DNA of 64,000 nucleotides from Saprospiraceae bacterium (lineage in GTDB: Bacteria; Bacteroidota; Bacteroidia; Chitinophagales; Saprospiraceae): positions 233,061-297,060 of the forward strand of contig JADJYH010000004.1 of assembly GCA_016719855.1 (NCBI GenBank). Direction: 5' to 3'. How positions within the stretch are numbered: the stretch's first letter is position 1; every line of letters starts with the position of its first letter. A program made the translations under genes and the position numbers. This document shows, in pieces, positions 18,601 to 28,401 of the stretch. The notes beneath the pieces are model-generated. The model did no database searches. It was not told the DNA's origin and saw nothing but the letters and a program-made list of their open reading frames with translations.

Positions 18601-21600
18601 TCCAGGTATAGGTCTTCGTGCCTTCGCAGGCTGGCGTCGCCCCGATGACCGGGCCGGTCGGCGTGATGGCCTCGCCGCAGTCGCTCGTCACGGTCGGCGG
18701 CGTCGGCTGGGTGGCGAGGGCGGGACATGAGACCGTCGCAGCCCCGTTTGCCGGAACGGCGAAATCATTGCGCTCGATGGTGTAGGTGAAAACCCAGTCG
18801 TGGGAATTGCCCTCGCAATCGGTGTACGTCCAGGTATAGGTCTTCGTGCCTTCGCAGGCTGGCGTCGCCCCGATGACCGGGCCGGTCGGAACAATTGTTT
18901 CACCGCAGTCGCTCAGCACTGTTGGTGGCGTAGGCTGGGTGGCGTTGGCAGGACAGGACACCGTCGCAGCGCCATTTGCTGGAACGGCGAAATCGTTCCG
19001 CTCGATGGTGTAGGTGAAAACCCAGTCGTGGGAATTGCCCTCGCAGTCGGTGTACGTCCAGGTATAGGTCTTCGTGCCTTCGCAGGCTGGCGTCGCCCCG
19101 ATGACCGGGCCAGTCGGCGCAATGGTTTCGCCGCAGTCGCTCAGCACCGCTGGCGGCGTGGCGGGTGGCATTGGCCGGACAGGCCACCGTCGCAGCGCCA
19201 TTTGCCGGAACAGCGAAATCATTGCGCTCGATGGTGTAAATGAAGACCCAGTCGTGGAATTGCCCTCGCAATCGGTGTACGTCCAGGTGGTCTGTGCCCG
19301 GCGGCGTCGCCGATGACGGGCGGTCGGCGCCTGCAGCGCTGCGGCGGCGGCGGTGGCGGGGACACGAGACCGTCGCAGCCCCGTTTGCTGGAACAGCGAA
19401 ATCGTTCCGCTCGATGGTGTAAATGAAGGCCCAATCGTGCGAGTTGCCTTCACAGTCTGTGTATGTCCAAATATAGCTGATGGTTCCCTCACAGGTCAGC
19501 GGGTCAGGTGCGTTGGTGATGGTCGGGCCGGTCGGCGTCAGTACTTCGCCGCAGTCACTCAGCACGGTCGGCGGCGTGGGCTGAACGGCCAATGCCGGAC
19601 AAACGACCGTCGCAGTACCGTTTGCCGGAACGGCAAAGTCGTTGCGTTCGATATTATAAGTGAAACTCCAAGGCGTCATGTTGCCTGCACAATCCATATA
19701 GTTCCAAGTGTAAGTCCTTGTCCCTTCGCAAGTGACGGGGTTCGGGCTGTCAGCAATGGTCGGGCCGGTCGGCGTGGTCGGATTGCTACAGGCGTCGTTG
19801 ACCACGGGTGGGGTTGGCAGGGTGGCCAAAGCTAGGCAGGCCACAGTGGCCGAGCCATTGGCTGGCACCATGAATGGTACCGGAGCGATGGTGTACGTGA
19901 AGCTCCAAGGCGTTGCGTTGCCCGCACAGTCGGTGTAGATCCAAGTGTAGGTGCGGGTGCCGCCACAGGAGACCGGGTCTGGGTTGTCGGCGACGACAGG
20001 GCCGGTCGGTGTCAGCACTTCACCGCAGTCGCTCAACACGGTCGGTGGCGTTGGCTGGGTGGCCTGTGCTACACAAGATACCGTAGCCGAACCATTGGCT
20101 GGCACCTGAAAGTCGTTGCGCTCGATGGTGTAGGTGAAAACCCAGTCGTGCGAATTGCCTTCGCAATCGGTGTAAGTCCAAGTGTAGGACTTCGTGCCCT
20201 CGCAAGCAGGTGTGGCACCGATGACTGGGCCAGTCGGCGTCAACACATCACCGCAGTCGCTCAGCACGGCGGGCGGTGTGGGTTGGGTGGCCTGTGCTAC
20301 ACAAGATACCGTAGCCGAACCATTGGCTGGCACCTGAAAATCGTTGCGCTCGATGGTATAGGTGAAAACCCAGTCGTGCGAATTGCCTTCGCAATCCGTG
20401 TAAGTCCAAGTATAGGTTTTTGTGCCCTCGCAATCAGGCGTGGCACCGATGACTGGGCCAGTCGGCGTCAACACATCACCGCAGTCGCTCAGCACGGCGG
20501 GCGGTGTGGGTTGAGTGATCAGGCCGGGGCATTGAACCGTGGCCGAGCCGTTGGCTGGGACTTGGAAATCGTTGTGCTCGATGGTATATACAAAGTCCCA
20601 GAAATAGCTGTTTTCTTCGCAATCCAGGAATATCCAAGTGTAAGTCCTTGTGCCTTCGCAAGTGATGGGATTTGGCTCATCAAAGATGAACGGGCCGCTA
20701 GGCGTGACCGGATTTCCGTTCTGGTCGGTGCCAGTGGGCGGGGTCGGCTGAGTAATCAAGCCAATGCAGGCCACGGTGGCAGCGCCGTCTTCTGGCAAGA
20801 AAATATTGGGCAATGTGCAGACGTCACAGACGTTGCCGATGCCATCGTTATCGTCGTCTTCTTGAGCAGGATTGAAGATTGCAGGGCAATTGTCGCAGGT
20901 ATTTCCAACGGCATCATCATCCGTATCTTCTTGGTCAAGGTTGGCAATGAAAGGGCAATTGTCACAGGCATTTCCGATGCCGTCGCCATCCGAATCGAGT
21001 TGGTCGAAGTTTGGGGTTTCTGGACAGTTGTCGTTGCAGACAATGTCATCTTCATCCGAATCAAATCCCTCGTCCGTCGCGCCGTCGCAGTTGTCATCCG
21101 CGCCGTTGCATACCTCAGTAGCAGCGGGATTGATTGCTTCATTTTCATCGTCGCAATCGTCCGTACCTGTGCCGCTCAACTGCGTCAACAAAAAGCCGTT
21201 CACAGGCCGCTGGCACTGCACAACCGAAGAAACGCCATAGTCATCGCCATCGGCATCAATATACCAAACTTGACCGGGGTGTTCGTCCGCATCCATGTCG
21301 TTGCAGTCGGTATTATCCGACAAATATCCGATGGGAGCGGTGCAAGCTTGCAACGAATTGTTCGGATCACCATAACTGTCTTCGTCGCTGTCGGCATAAA
21401 AAGTCGATAGCACGCCTTCGTCAATGCCGCCTGCGCAGTTGTCGTCAATGCCGTTGCAGACTTCGATTTCGCCGGGGTTGACGTTTGCGTTTGCGTCGTT
21501 ACAGTCGCCGTTTACCAAAACATAGTTTGCACCGGGGGACTGGCAGGCGTTCACCGCGGTGCCAGCGCCGTAGGTGTCGCCATCGCCGTCGAGGTAGTAG

Positions 21601-23933
21601 TCTTGGAAAACAATGTTCTCATCAATTTGGGAATCGCAATCATCATCAATGTCATTGCAAACTTCCATTTCGCCGGGGTTGACGTTGGCATTTGCGTCGT
21701 TGCAGTCGCCGTTTACCAAAACATAGTTGGCGCCGGGCGACTGGCAAGCGTTCACCGCAGCGCCAGCGCCGTAGGTGTCGCCATCGCCGTCGAGGTAGTA
21801 GTCTTGGAAAACAATGTTCTCATCAATTTGGGAATCGCAATCATCATCAATGTCATTGCAAACCTCAGTGGCAGCAGGGTTCACGGCTGCGTTATCATCA
21901 TCGCAATCACCGTCCACCAAGACATAATCAGGACCAGGTGACTGGCAAGCGTTCACCGCAGCGCCTGTGCCGTAGGTGTCACCATCGCCGTCCAGATAGT
22001 AGTCTTGAAAAACAAGCCCGTCGTCAATGCCGCCAGCGCAATTGTCGTCAACGCCGTTGCAGACTTCTATTTCGCCGGGGTTGACGTTGGCGTTTGCGTC
22101 GTTGCAGTCGCCGTTTACGAGGACATAGTTTGCGCCGGGCGACTGGCAAGCGTTCACCGCAGCGCCAGCGCCATAGGTGTCGCCATCGCCGTCGAGGTAG
22201 TAGTCTTGAAAAACAAGTCCGTTATCTATCCCACCCACGCAGTCATCATCAATATCGTTGCAGACTTCTATTTCGCCGGGGTTGATATTGGCATTTGCGT
22301 CGTTACAGTCGCCGTTTACCAAAACATAGTTTGCACCGGGGGACTGGCAGGCGTTCACCGCGGTGCCAGCGCCGTAGGTGTCACCATCGCCGTCCAGGTA
22401 ATAGTTTTGGAAGGTCAGGCCATCGTCCACGCCATTTTCACAATCGTCGTCAACACCATTGCAGGCTTCGGTGGCACCAGGGTTGATGGCGACGTTGTTG
22501 TCGTTGCAGTCGCCGGTGGTGGCTATCAAGTTGGCGGCCAGTTCATATCCAACTGGCTGACTGCACTGGGTCAGGGTCATTCCATTGGAATAGTTGTCGT
22601 TGTCGGCGTCTTGGTACCAAGTAAAGAGGGGATCGCTCAAGATAACAGGGCCAGCGGCTTCCGCCGTGCAGCCATTGAGCGTGATAGAAAAATCGCTATA
22701 GGTGCCTGCGCTCAATCCAGTCAGCAGGAAGGCGTTTCCACTTACCGTTACGTTTTTGGGGCTGCCTGTCCCCGTATAGCTGAGGCTGTACGTGCCATTG
22801 GGCAGGTTGGTGGAAGTAAAAGCGATGCTCCCATTCGAGCCGCCACAGGTACTGGGAGGCACGACTGTACCAATCGAAATCGTTGGTTGAGGGTTTACTG
22901 TAATGGTGAACATTACAGGAGTTCCGTTTACCCCGCTCAATTCTGGCGTAACCGTGATAGTAGCGACTTGCTGCGTGCTCACGTTGGCTGCCGGGAAGCT
23001 TGGTATGTTGCCGCTGCCACTCGCCCCAAGGCCAATGGACGTGTTGTTGTTTGTCCAATTGAAAGTAGCGCCAGCAGTGCCCGTGAAAACAGTTTGCGGT
23101 ATCGTTTCGCCGCCGCACACCACAACGTTGCTGACGGGATCTACATAAGGCGGCGGATCGCCTGTAAGACAGTCGAGCAGCGTAATACGGGAGCCGGCCT
23201 GCTCACCATTGTGGGTGATGGTGTACTGCGTGGAACCAGTGGGGTTGTTTATGGAAATCAATGTGCCAGTGGCGAAGCCGCCCCCAATGCATTGCAGTTG
23301 GTTTCCGCCTCCTGCGACGGCAAATCCATCAGTACAAAAATTATCGAGGCTCACAGATCCGGATGTAGCAGTGAAAGTGAAAATTTCACCATTGTTTGTA
23401 CCATTTACCACCACTGAGAAATTGGTGACAGCCGCCGAAAAATTGAGGGTGATGGATTGGGTAGTATATTGGATCCACCATGCCGGGTTGGAAGTGGCAA
23501 AGGAATTTGCCCCGCAAGAGTAAGTGGAGTTGTATAAATTGGTGATATCGACCAATACAGCGCTGACCGTGATTCCCGATACTGGGCTAGTATAAGGAAA
23601 GTCACCGGGGCCGATGAGAATTGCCGAGGAGTAATTGCCGAGGTCGCATTCGCCAACCATTATTTTTTCCCCGCCTTTGTTTGCAGGTGGCTTGCCATTG
23701 TTGCTTACACCTTCATTTCCCCAAAATGCATTACTAGATGAGGAATCGTCGGCAGGGTCTGAAGTCATGCTAAGTTTAGCTGGCTTAGACTGAGCGTTGA
23801 CAGGCACGGTTTGGAAAACCGAAAAAAAGAAAACCGCGGCTAAGCAAACATATTTCCCTGCTTTCCGAAGGGTCTCTTTTAGACAATGATAGGATAAGGT
23901 TTTACACGATTTGAATGGTGTTGAATTTTTCAT
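15640..23933 (-). CDS. Giant T9SS-secreted repeat protein (MopE-like, TSP3-like and four-Cys HYR-like repeats)
   Basis: About 2,764 residues. The N-terminal signal peptide ends VPVNAQS (about residue 48). A beta-rich region with a PKD-like segment follows. Residues about 490-960 hold eight MopE-like metal-binding repeats of about 66 residues (YYLDGDGDTYG, NGDCNDANANVNPGE, EVCNGVDDNC). Three or four thrombospondin-3-like units come next (LDSDGDGIGNACDNCP). Residues about 1040-2340 are 17 repeats of about 76 residues, each with VPANGxATVxCP, LSDCGE and CEGTKTYTWTYTDCEGNSH. A cysteine-rich tail and a T9SS sorting domain (APNPAGGEV to YEQKLVIGRN) end it. The frame breaks near 18495 and several times between 19150 and 19350, inside near-identical repeats, so misassembly is likely. 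It is probably a calcium-binding, disulfide-rich surface adhesin or matrix protein. The adjacent HTCS may control it. Confidence 0.85.
16905..20815 (-). repeat. 17 tandem repeats of about 228 bp (four-Cys HYR-like modules)
   Basis: The 76-residue module repeats with no gaps. Central copies (about 18000-19250) are nearly identical even at DNA level, while outer copies diverge, for example IPSSESYEVECP at the C-terminal end. This is the expected pattern when unequal crossing-over or gene conversion works on the middle of an array. The frameshifts cluster in the same central copies. Confidence 0.85.
21050..22450 (-). repeat. About eight tandem MopE-like repeats of about 198 bp
   Basis: The five central units are close copies of QDYYLDGDGDTYGAGAAVNA, then CQSPGANYVLVNGDCNDANA and the VCN-IDDDC end. 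The Asp-rich DGDGD and DDDC segments suggest bound calcium or another divalent metal. The outer units are diverged. Confidence 0.85.
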
Positions 23934-24063
23934 AAAATGATTTTTCCGGTTGTGAAAAATGGATAAAAAACTGCGAGTCTGTTTCCGGTTGGAAAGCCAG
24001 TTTTTCTTGTCGGCAAAAGTGGTAGGCAGCTTGAATAAAGAGGGTTTGCTGTGGTTGCAAAAA

Positions 24064-24129
24064 GGTTAGCCCTCGTTACATTTCATGGAAAGGTTTGCGC
24101 TCGTTACAGGAAGGTTTGCGCAGGTTACA
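24064..24129. promoter_or_regulatory. Three 17-bp direct repeats between the HTCS and adhesin genes
   Basis: GGTTAGCCCTCGTTACA (24064-24080), GGTTTGCGCTCGTTACA (24092-24108) and GGTTTGCGCAGGTTACA (24113-24129). Start-to-start spacing is 28 and 21 bp. The last copy overlaps the HTCS stop codon, and the set lies 130-200 bp upstream of the adhesin ATG. AraC-type DNA-binding domains, such as the one at the end of the HTCS protein, often bind direct repeats, so this is a candidate operator. Confidence 0.45.
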
Positions 24130-27100
24130 TGACCTGTCTGGGCGAAACGCCAAATTTTTCCTTAAAAACCGTGGAAAAATATTTCTCGTTGCCGAAGCCG
24201 ACATTGAGCGCAATCTCACTGACCAGGCCTTCTCTGTTTTTCAGCATTGCGTGGGCGCGTTCAAGGCGGAAGTCGCGGATGAAGTCGGTTGCGCTTCGAT
24301 CGGTGATAGCTTTTAGCTTGCGGTGCAGTTGTACGCGGCTGATGAACATTTTTTTTGAAAAATCTTCCACGCCGAGGTTTTCATCGCTAAGATTTTGTTC
24401 GAGCAAAACCGTAAATTTTCGGAGAAACTCGCGGTCTGGCGCGGGCAAAATATTACCATTTTGGGCTACTTCCACCACTGGATGCTTGCCGTAGTGCTGT
24501 TGCAATTTCCGGCGCACCTCCACTAGGTTTTCCATGCGGGCGAGCAATTCCTCCGTGTGGAAAGGCTTGGTGAGGTAATCGTCCGCACCCGTACGCAGTC
24601 CCTTCAGTTTTGAATCCAGCGCAGATTTGGCAGTAAGCAGGATGATGGGCAAGTGCGCTGTCATTTCGTTGGACTTCAGATCGTCGCAGAGCGCGTAGCC
24701 ATCCTTGACGGGCATCATCACGTCTGAAACCACCATATCGGGCAGCAGTTCCACCGCCCTTTCCACGCCCTCTGCCCCATTGACCGCTTCGACCACTTGC
24801 CAATTTTCTCCGATGGATTGCCGAATGAACGCCCGCAGTTCGGCATTGTCCTCCACTACCAACACCACTGGCCGCTCGCCTTCGGCAAATTGGCGGTCAG
24901 GGCTTTTTTTAGAAAATGTTGGGGCGGCGGTCTGTGCTTCGATGACTGTCGGGACGGCAGCACCCACGCCAACTTCCAGCGGCAACCAAAAAGTGAAGGT
25001 TGAGCCCTTGCCCACTTCGCTTTTTGCCGAAATACCGCCACCCATGAGTTCAGCCAGTTCCTTGCTCAACGACAGCCCAATGCCCGTGCCTTCGCCCGCC
25101 CGCGTATGCGAACTATCTACCTGGTAAAAGCGGTCAAAAATTTTGTCTTGCGCTTCGGCAGGAATTCCGATGCCCGTATCGGTGACGGTGACTCGGACGT
25201 TGGAATTTGGATGCCCATTCAAATCTCGCAAACTCGGATTTTGGATTTCTACTACCACTCTCCCTCCTTCAGGCGTGAATTTCAAGGCATTGGAAATCAG
25301 GTTGTTCATGACCAATTCGACCTTGCCCTTATCGAATTCAAAAGGTGGAATATCGTTCGGCGCAGACATCGTTAGCTTGATTCCACGTTGCTCCGCCAAG
25401 TGCAAAAAGGACTCGAAAACATCCCGTACCACCTGCTCAAAGTCCCCTCGCCGCAGGTCCAGCGCCATACTTTTGCCTTCAAGTTTTGCCAGGTCGAGCA
25501 GTTGATTGACCATGCCAAGCAGGCGCTGGCTGTTTTTTTCAGCAAGGCGAATCTTTTCGGTCAAAGCGGGGTCGTTCGGGTTTTTTAAAATTTGTCGCAA
25601 TGGCTCGATGATCAAAGTCAACGGCGTGCGAAACTCGTGGGTGACGTTGCTAAAAAAATTGGTTTTCATTTGCTCCAATGCCCTCACCCGTTCGGTTTCC
25701 CGGTGCTCGAAAGCAAGTTGCTCCCTCAATTTTACCCGACGAATTTGTAATTTGTATATCCGCCACCCTGTTCCGATGGCCAGCAAAAAATACAGAAAAT
25801 ACACCAGTTTGGATTTCCACCAAGGGGGGGTTATAATGACCACAATGGCGTTGGCGGCATCCTGCCAAGCACTTTCGCCATTGCTGCCCTGCACCCGGAA
25901 TTCATATTTGCCGGGAGAAAGATGCGTGAAGTGGGCAAAACGGAGGGTGCCGGTTTCTACCCAATCCTCGTCCAATCCCACAAGGCGGTAACGGTAGCGG
26001 TTTTTGGCGGGATCGGTGAAGTCGAGCGCAGCGAACTCGAAGGAGAGGTTGTTTTGTTCATAGCTCAGATTCAGTTCGCGTAGGTGTTCCAACGGTTGGG
26101 TCAGCGGGCTGTTTGGGCTGCCGAAGTTGGCAGATTGGTGGTTGATTTCCAGGCCAACGACAAAGACGGGCGGCGGCGTAGTGTCCAGACGCAGTTCTGC
26201 TGGGAAAAAATGGTTCAAGCCGTTGACGCCGCCGAAAAGCAACTCTCCGTTCTCGGACTTGGAAAAAGCGAAAGAATTGAACTCATTATCCTGTAGGCCC
26301 ATATTGGCAGTGAAGGCCGTGATGTCGAAAGACAAGGGCAACCCTTGCTCTGATTTGCTCAATTTTATTTTTGCCAATCCGCGGTTCGTGCTGCACCAAA
26401 GCTCGTTTTTATCACCAGACAATATTCCATAGACGACATTGTTGGGCAGCCCGTCGTGGGTCGTGATGTGCTGAAATTGGCCACTTCGTTGGTCATACCG
26501 ATTTATCCCGCCGCCCTTGGTGCCTATCCAAAGTATACCGTTGGCATCGGGCAGCAGACAAGCGATAGAATTGTTGTTCAGCCCCGGCCGGTTGTTCAGG
26601 TCGGCTTGAATCAATTGAAAATCAAAGGATTTTCCGCTGGGAGTGCATTTCACCAAGCCTAATTGGGTGCCTATCCAGAGCGTACCGTCCTCATCTTCCG
26701 CCAAGGCTGTCGTGCGAACGGAGCTGGCTTTTTTTCCAAAAAGGTGGGAGAAGTTCAAATTATCAAACTGTTCCGTTCGGGGGTTGAAGTGCACCAGTTG
26801 GCAGTTGCTGCTGGAAACCCAAAGCAGCCCATCGCGGCTTCGGAGCAACAGGTCTTGCAGCGTCAATATTGCATCAAAAATATATGCCTTTGCCGGGTCG
26901 CCGTTGGCATCGTAGCGGCGGAGCATTCTTTGATTTTTCATTTCGGGGCTGGTGCAGAGCAGCCAAGTGGCGCCATCCGGCTCGAAGGCGAGGCCGATAT
27001 GCTGGACTGGCGCATCTGGAAAAGCGGTGCGCTCACCGAGCCGACCTGTTTTGGGGTCGTAATCGAAAATGAAGGTGTAGGTTGTCCGTGATTTGCCGTA

Positions 27101-28201
27101 ATATTTTCCAGTAGGGCTGCGCCAAAGGCCCATGATGCTCCTCCCTTTTGCCCCAGCATGGAACAGGTTTTTAGCGGGATTGAACTTGCGCAGACCATAG
27201 CCGACCGTGCCTATCCAGATATTGCCGTTCCTATCTACTTTCAGGCTATTGGGGTTCTCATCGAGGTTCAAATCTGGTTTTGAAAAATCAATGTCCTCGC
27301 CGGGAGCCAGGTCCCACAGTGAGCGGTTGACGACGAACCAAACATGGCCGTCCTTGCCAGGGTGTAGCCCAGTCCATTGTGGGGCCAGCGCAGGTAGGAT
27401 AGGAAAGGCGGTAGCCTTCCCATTTCGCACTCGCCAGAGTTCAGTGAGGTTGCCCACCCACATATCGGATTCGCTTGTCTCGTCCGCCAATAAAACAGTG
27501 TTGATAGATGTTGGGAGAAGGCCCACATTGGCTGGGGTGCAGGTACAGCGCTGCGTGTTCAACATAAATTGGCCATGTGAAGTAGTGGCCAAAAAATCAC
27601 CGTTTTCAAGAATGGAAAAATTGAAGAGCCAGTCCAAATCGCAGCCTTGGGCTTGTGTTAGCTGCAATGGGGCAATTGTGGTCAGTGCCTCCAAATCAGG
27701 TTCATCGGGCAGCTTTGTTTTCCAGTCCGCTGGGATGGGGACTCGCACAAGGCCCACGCCCTGTTTCAAGGCCCAAATTGTTCCATCGGCGGCTTCCAGT
27801 ATCTTGTCAACGCTCACCCCTATTCCAGCAATGGTTTCCTTGTAGTCCATCGGAAAATGATGGAAACGCTCCATGCGCGGGTCGAACAAATCAAGCCCCT
27901 TACTTTCAGTGCCCACCCAAAGCCATCCCCTACTGTCTTCAAAAAGGAAGTTAACGGTGTTTTCCGCCAGCGAAAAAGGATTAAAGGCGTCATTGGAAAA
28001 GACTTTGAAATTGTAGCCATCATAGCGGTTCAGGCCATCTTTGGTAGCTATCCAGAGGAAGCCGTCCCTGGTTTGCAGAATGTCGAAAACCATGCCCTGC
28101 GAAAGACCCTGCTCAATGGTGAGGCATTCCAATCGGGAAGACTGGGCGTTTATGCAAAAGGGCAACAATAGCCCAATCAGGATATAAACTGCTTTTTTCA
28201 T
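24125..28201 (-). CDS. Hybrid two-component system protein (HTCS: propeller sensor, kinase, receiver, AraC regulator)
   Basis: About 1,358 residues from the ATG at 28201 (MKKAVYILIGLLLPF); an upstream ATG at 28222 would put charged residues before the signal peptide. Order: signal peptide; periplasmic two-component-regulator propeller repeats (DGFLWIATKDGLNRYDGYNF, GILWIGTKGGGINRYD) and a Y_Y_Y-like domain to about residue 790; one membrane helix near 800; HisKA with the phospho-His at about 855 (NVTHEFRTPLTL); HATPase (NNLISNALKFTPEGG, GTGIGLSLSKELA); receiver with the phospho-Asp at about 1159 (VVSDVMMP, TKPF); C-terminal AraC HTH (about 1260-1355, FISRVQLHRKLKAI, ALNVGFGNEKYFSTVFKEKFG). 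All catalytic residues are present. HTCS proteins sense outside ligands, usually glycans in Bacteroides, and switch on neighbouring genes. Here the nearest target is the giant adhesin. Confidence 0.95.
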   Translation of the reverse strand: MKKAVYILIGLLLPFCINAQSSRLECLTIEQGLSQGMVFDILQTRDGFLWIATKDGLNRYDGYNFKVFSNDAFNPFSLAENTVNFLFEDSRGWLWVGTESKGLDLFDPRMERFHHFPMDYKETIAGIGVSVDKILEAADGTIWALKQGVGLVRVPIPADWKTKLPDEPDLEALTTIAPLQLTQAQGCDLDWLFNFSILENGDFLATTSHGQFMLNTQRCTCTPANVGLLPTSINTVLLADETSESDMWVGNLTELWRVRNGKATAFPILPALAPQWTGLHPGKDGHVWFVVNRSLWDLAPGEDIDFSKPDLNLDENPNSLKVDRNGNIWIGTVGYGLRKFNPAKNLFHAGAKGRSIMGLWRSPTGKYYGKSRTTYTFIFDYDPKTGRLGERTAFPDAPVQHIGLAFEPDGATWLLCTSPEMKNQRMLRRYDANGDPAKAYIFDAILTLQDLLLRSRDGLLWVSSSNCQLVHFNPRTEQFDNLNFSHLFGKKASSVRTTALAEDEDGTLWIGTQLGLVKCTPSGKSFDFQLIQADLNNRPGLNNNSIACLLPDANGILWIGTKGGGINRYDQRSGQFQHITTHDGLPNNVVYGILSGDKNELWCSTNRGLAKIKLSKSEQGLPLSFDITAFTANMGLQDNEFNSFAFSKSENGELLFGGVNGLNHFFPAELRLDTTPPPVFVVGLEINHQSANFGSPNSPLTQPLEHLRELNLSYEQNNLSFEFAALDFTDPAKNRYRYRLVGLDEDWVETGTLRFAHFTHLSPGKYEFRVQGSNGESAWQDAANAIVVIITPPWWKSKLVYFLYFLLAIGTGWRIYKLQIRRVKLREQLAFEHRETERVRALEQMKTNFFSNVTHEFRTPLTLIIEPLRQILKNPNDPALTEKIRLAEKNSQRLLGMVNQLLDLAKLEGKSMALDLRRGDFEQVVRDVFESFLHLAEQRGIKLTMSAPNDIPPFEFDKGKVELVMNNLISNALKFTPEGGRVVVEIQNPSLRDLNGHPNSNVRVTVTDTGIGIPAEAQDKIFDRFYQVDSSHTRAGEGTGIGLSLSKELAELMGGGISAKSEVGKGSTFTFWLPLEVGVGAAVPTVIEAQTAAPTFSKKSPDRQFAEGERPVVLVVEDNAELRAFIRQSIGENWQVVEAVNGAEGVERAVELLPDMVVSDVMMPVKDGYALCDDLKSNEMTAHLPIILLTAKSALDSKLKGLRTGADDYLTKPFHTEELLARMENLVEVRRKLQQHYGKHPVVEVAQNGNILPAPDREFLRKFTVLLEQNLSDENLGVEDFSKKMFISRVQLHRKLKAITDRSATDFIRDFRLERAHAMLKNREGLVSEIALNVGFGNEKYFSTVFKEKFGVSPRQVM

Positions 28202-28401
28202 ATGCCAAAAAAACCTCGCCAAGGTAAATCTTTTGGCATAATAGGAGGATAATATTCGATTTGAACTTCAAGAACCATCAAAATTTAAAAATTTAAAAAT
28301 TTCATTTTCCTTCATAAAATCTTTTATCACATTGTCGGCTAAATAACTCAACTGCTCGACCGTTTAACAATTTTCTTACCCTTTAGTATATGTTAAAGCA
28401 A

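Noticed and set aside
21050..22450. CRISPR-like array from regularly spaced repeats
   Set aside because: The period (about 198 bp) is in frame and encodes MopE-like protein repeats.
22005..23417. Plus-strand open frame of 470 codons opposite the MopE-like repeats
   Set aside because: A low-complexity Val/Ala/Ile mirror of the antisense repeats; the minus-strand frame has clear domains and a signal peptide.
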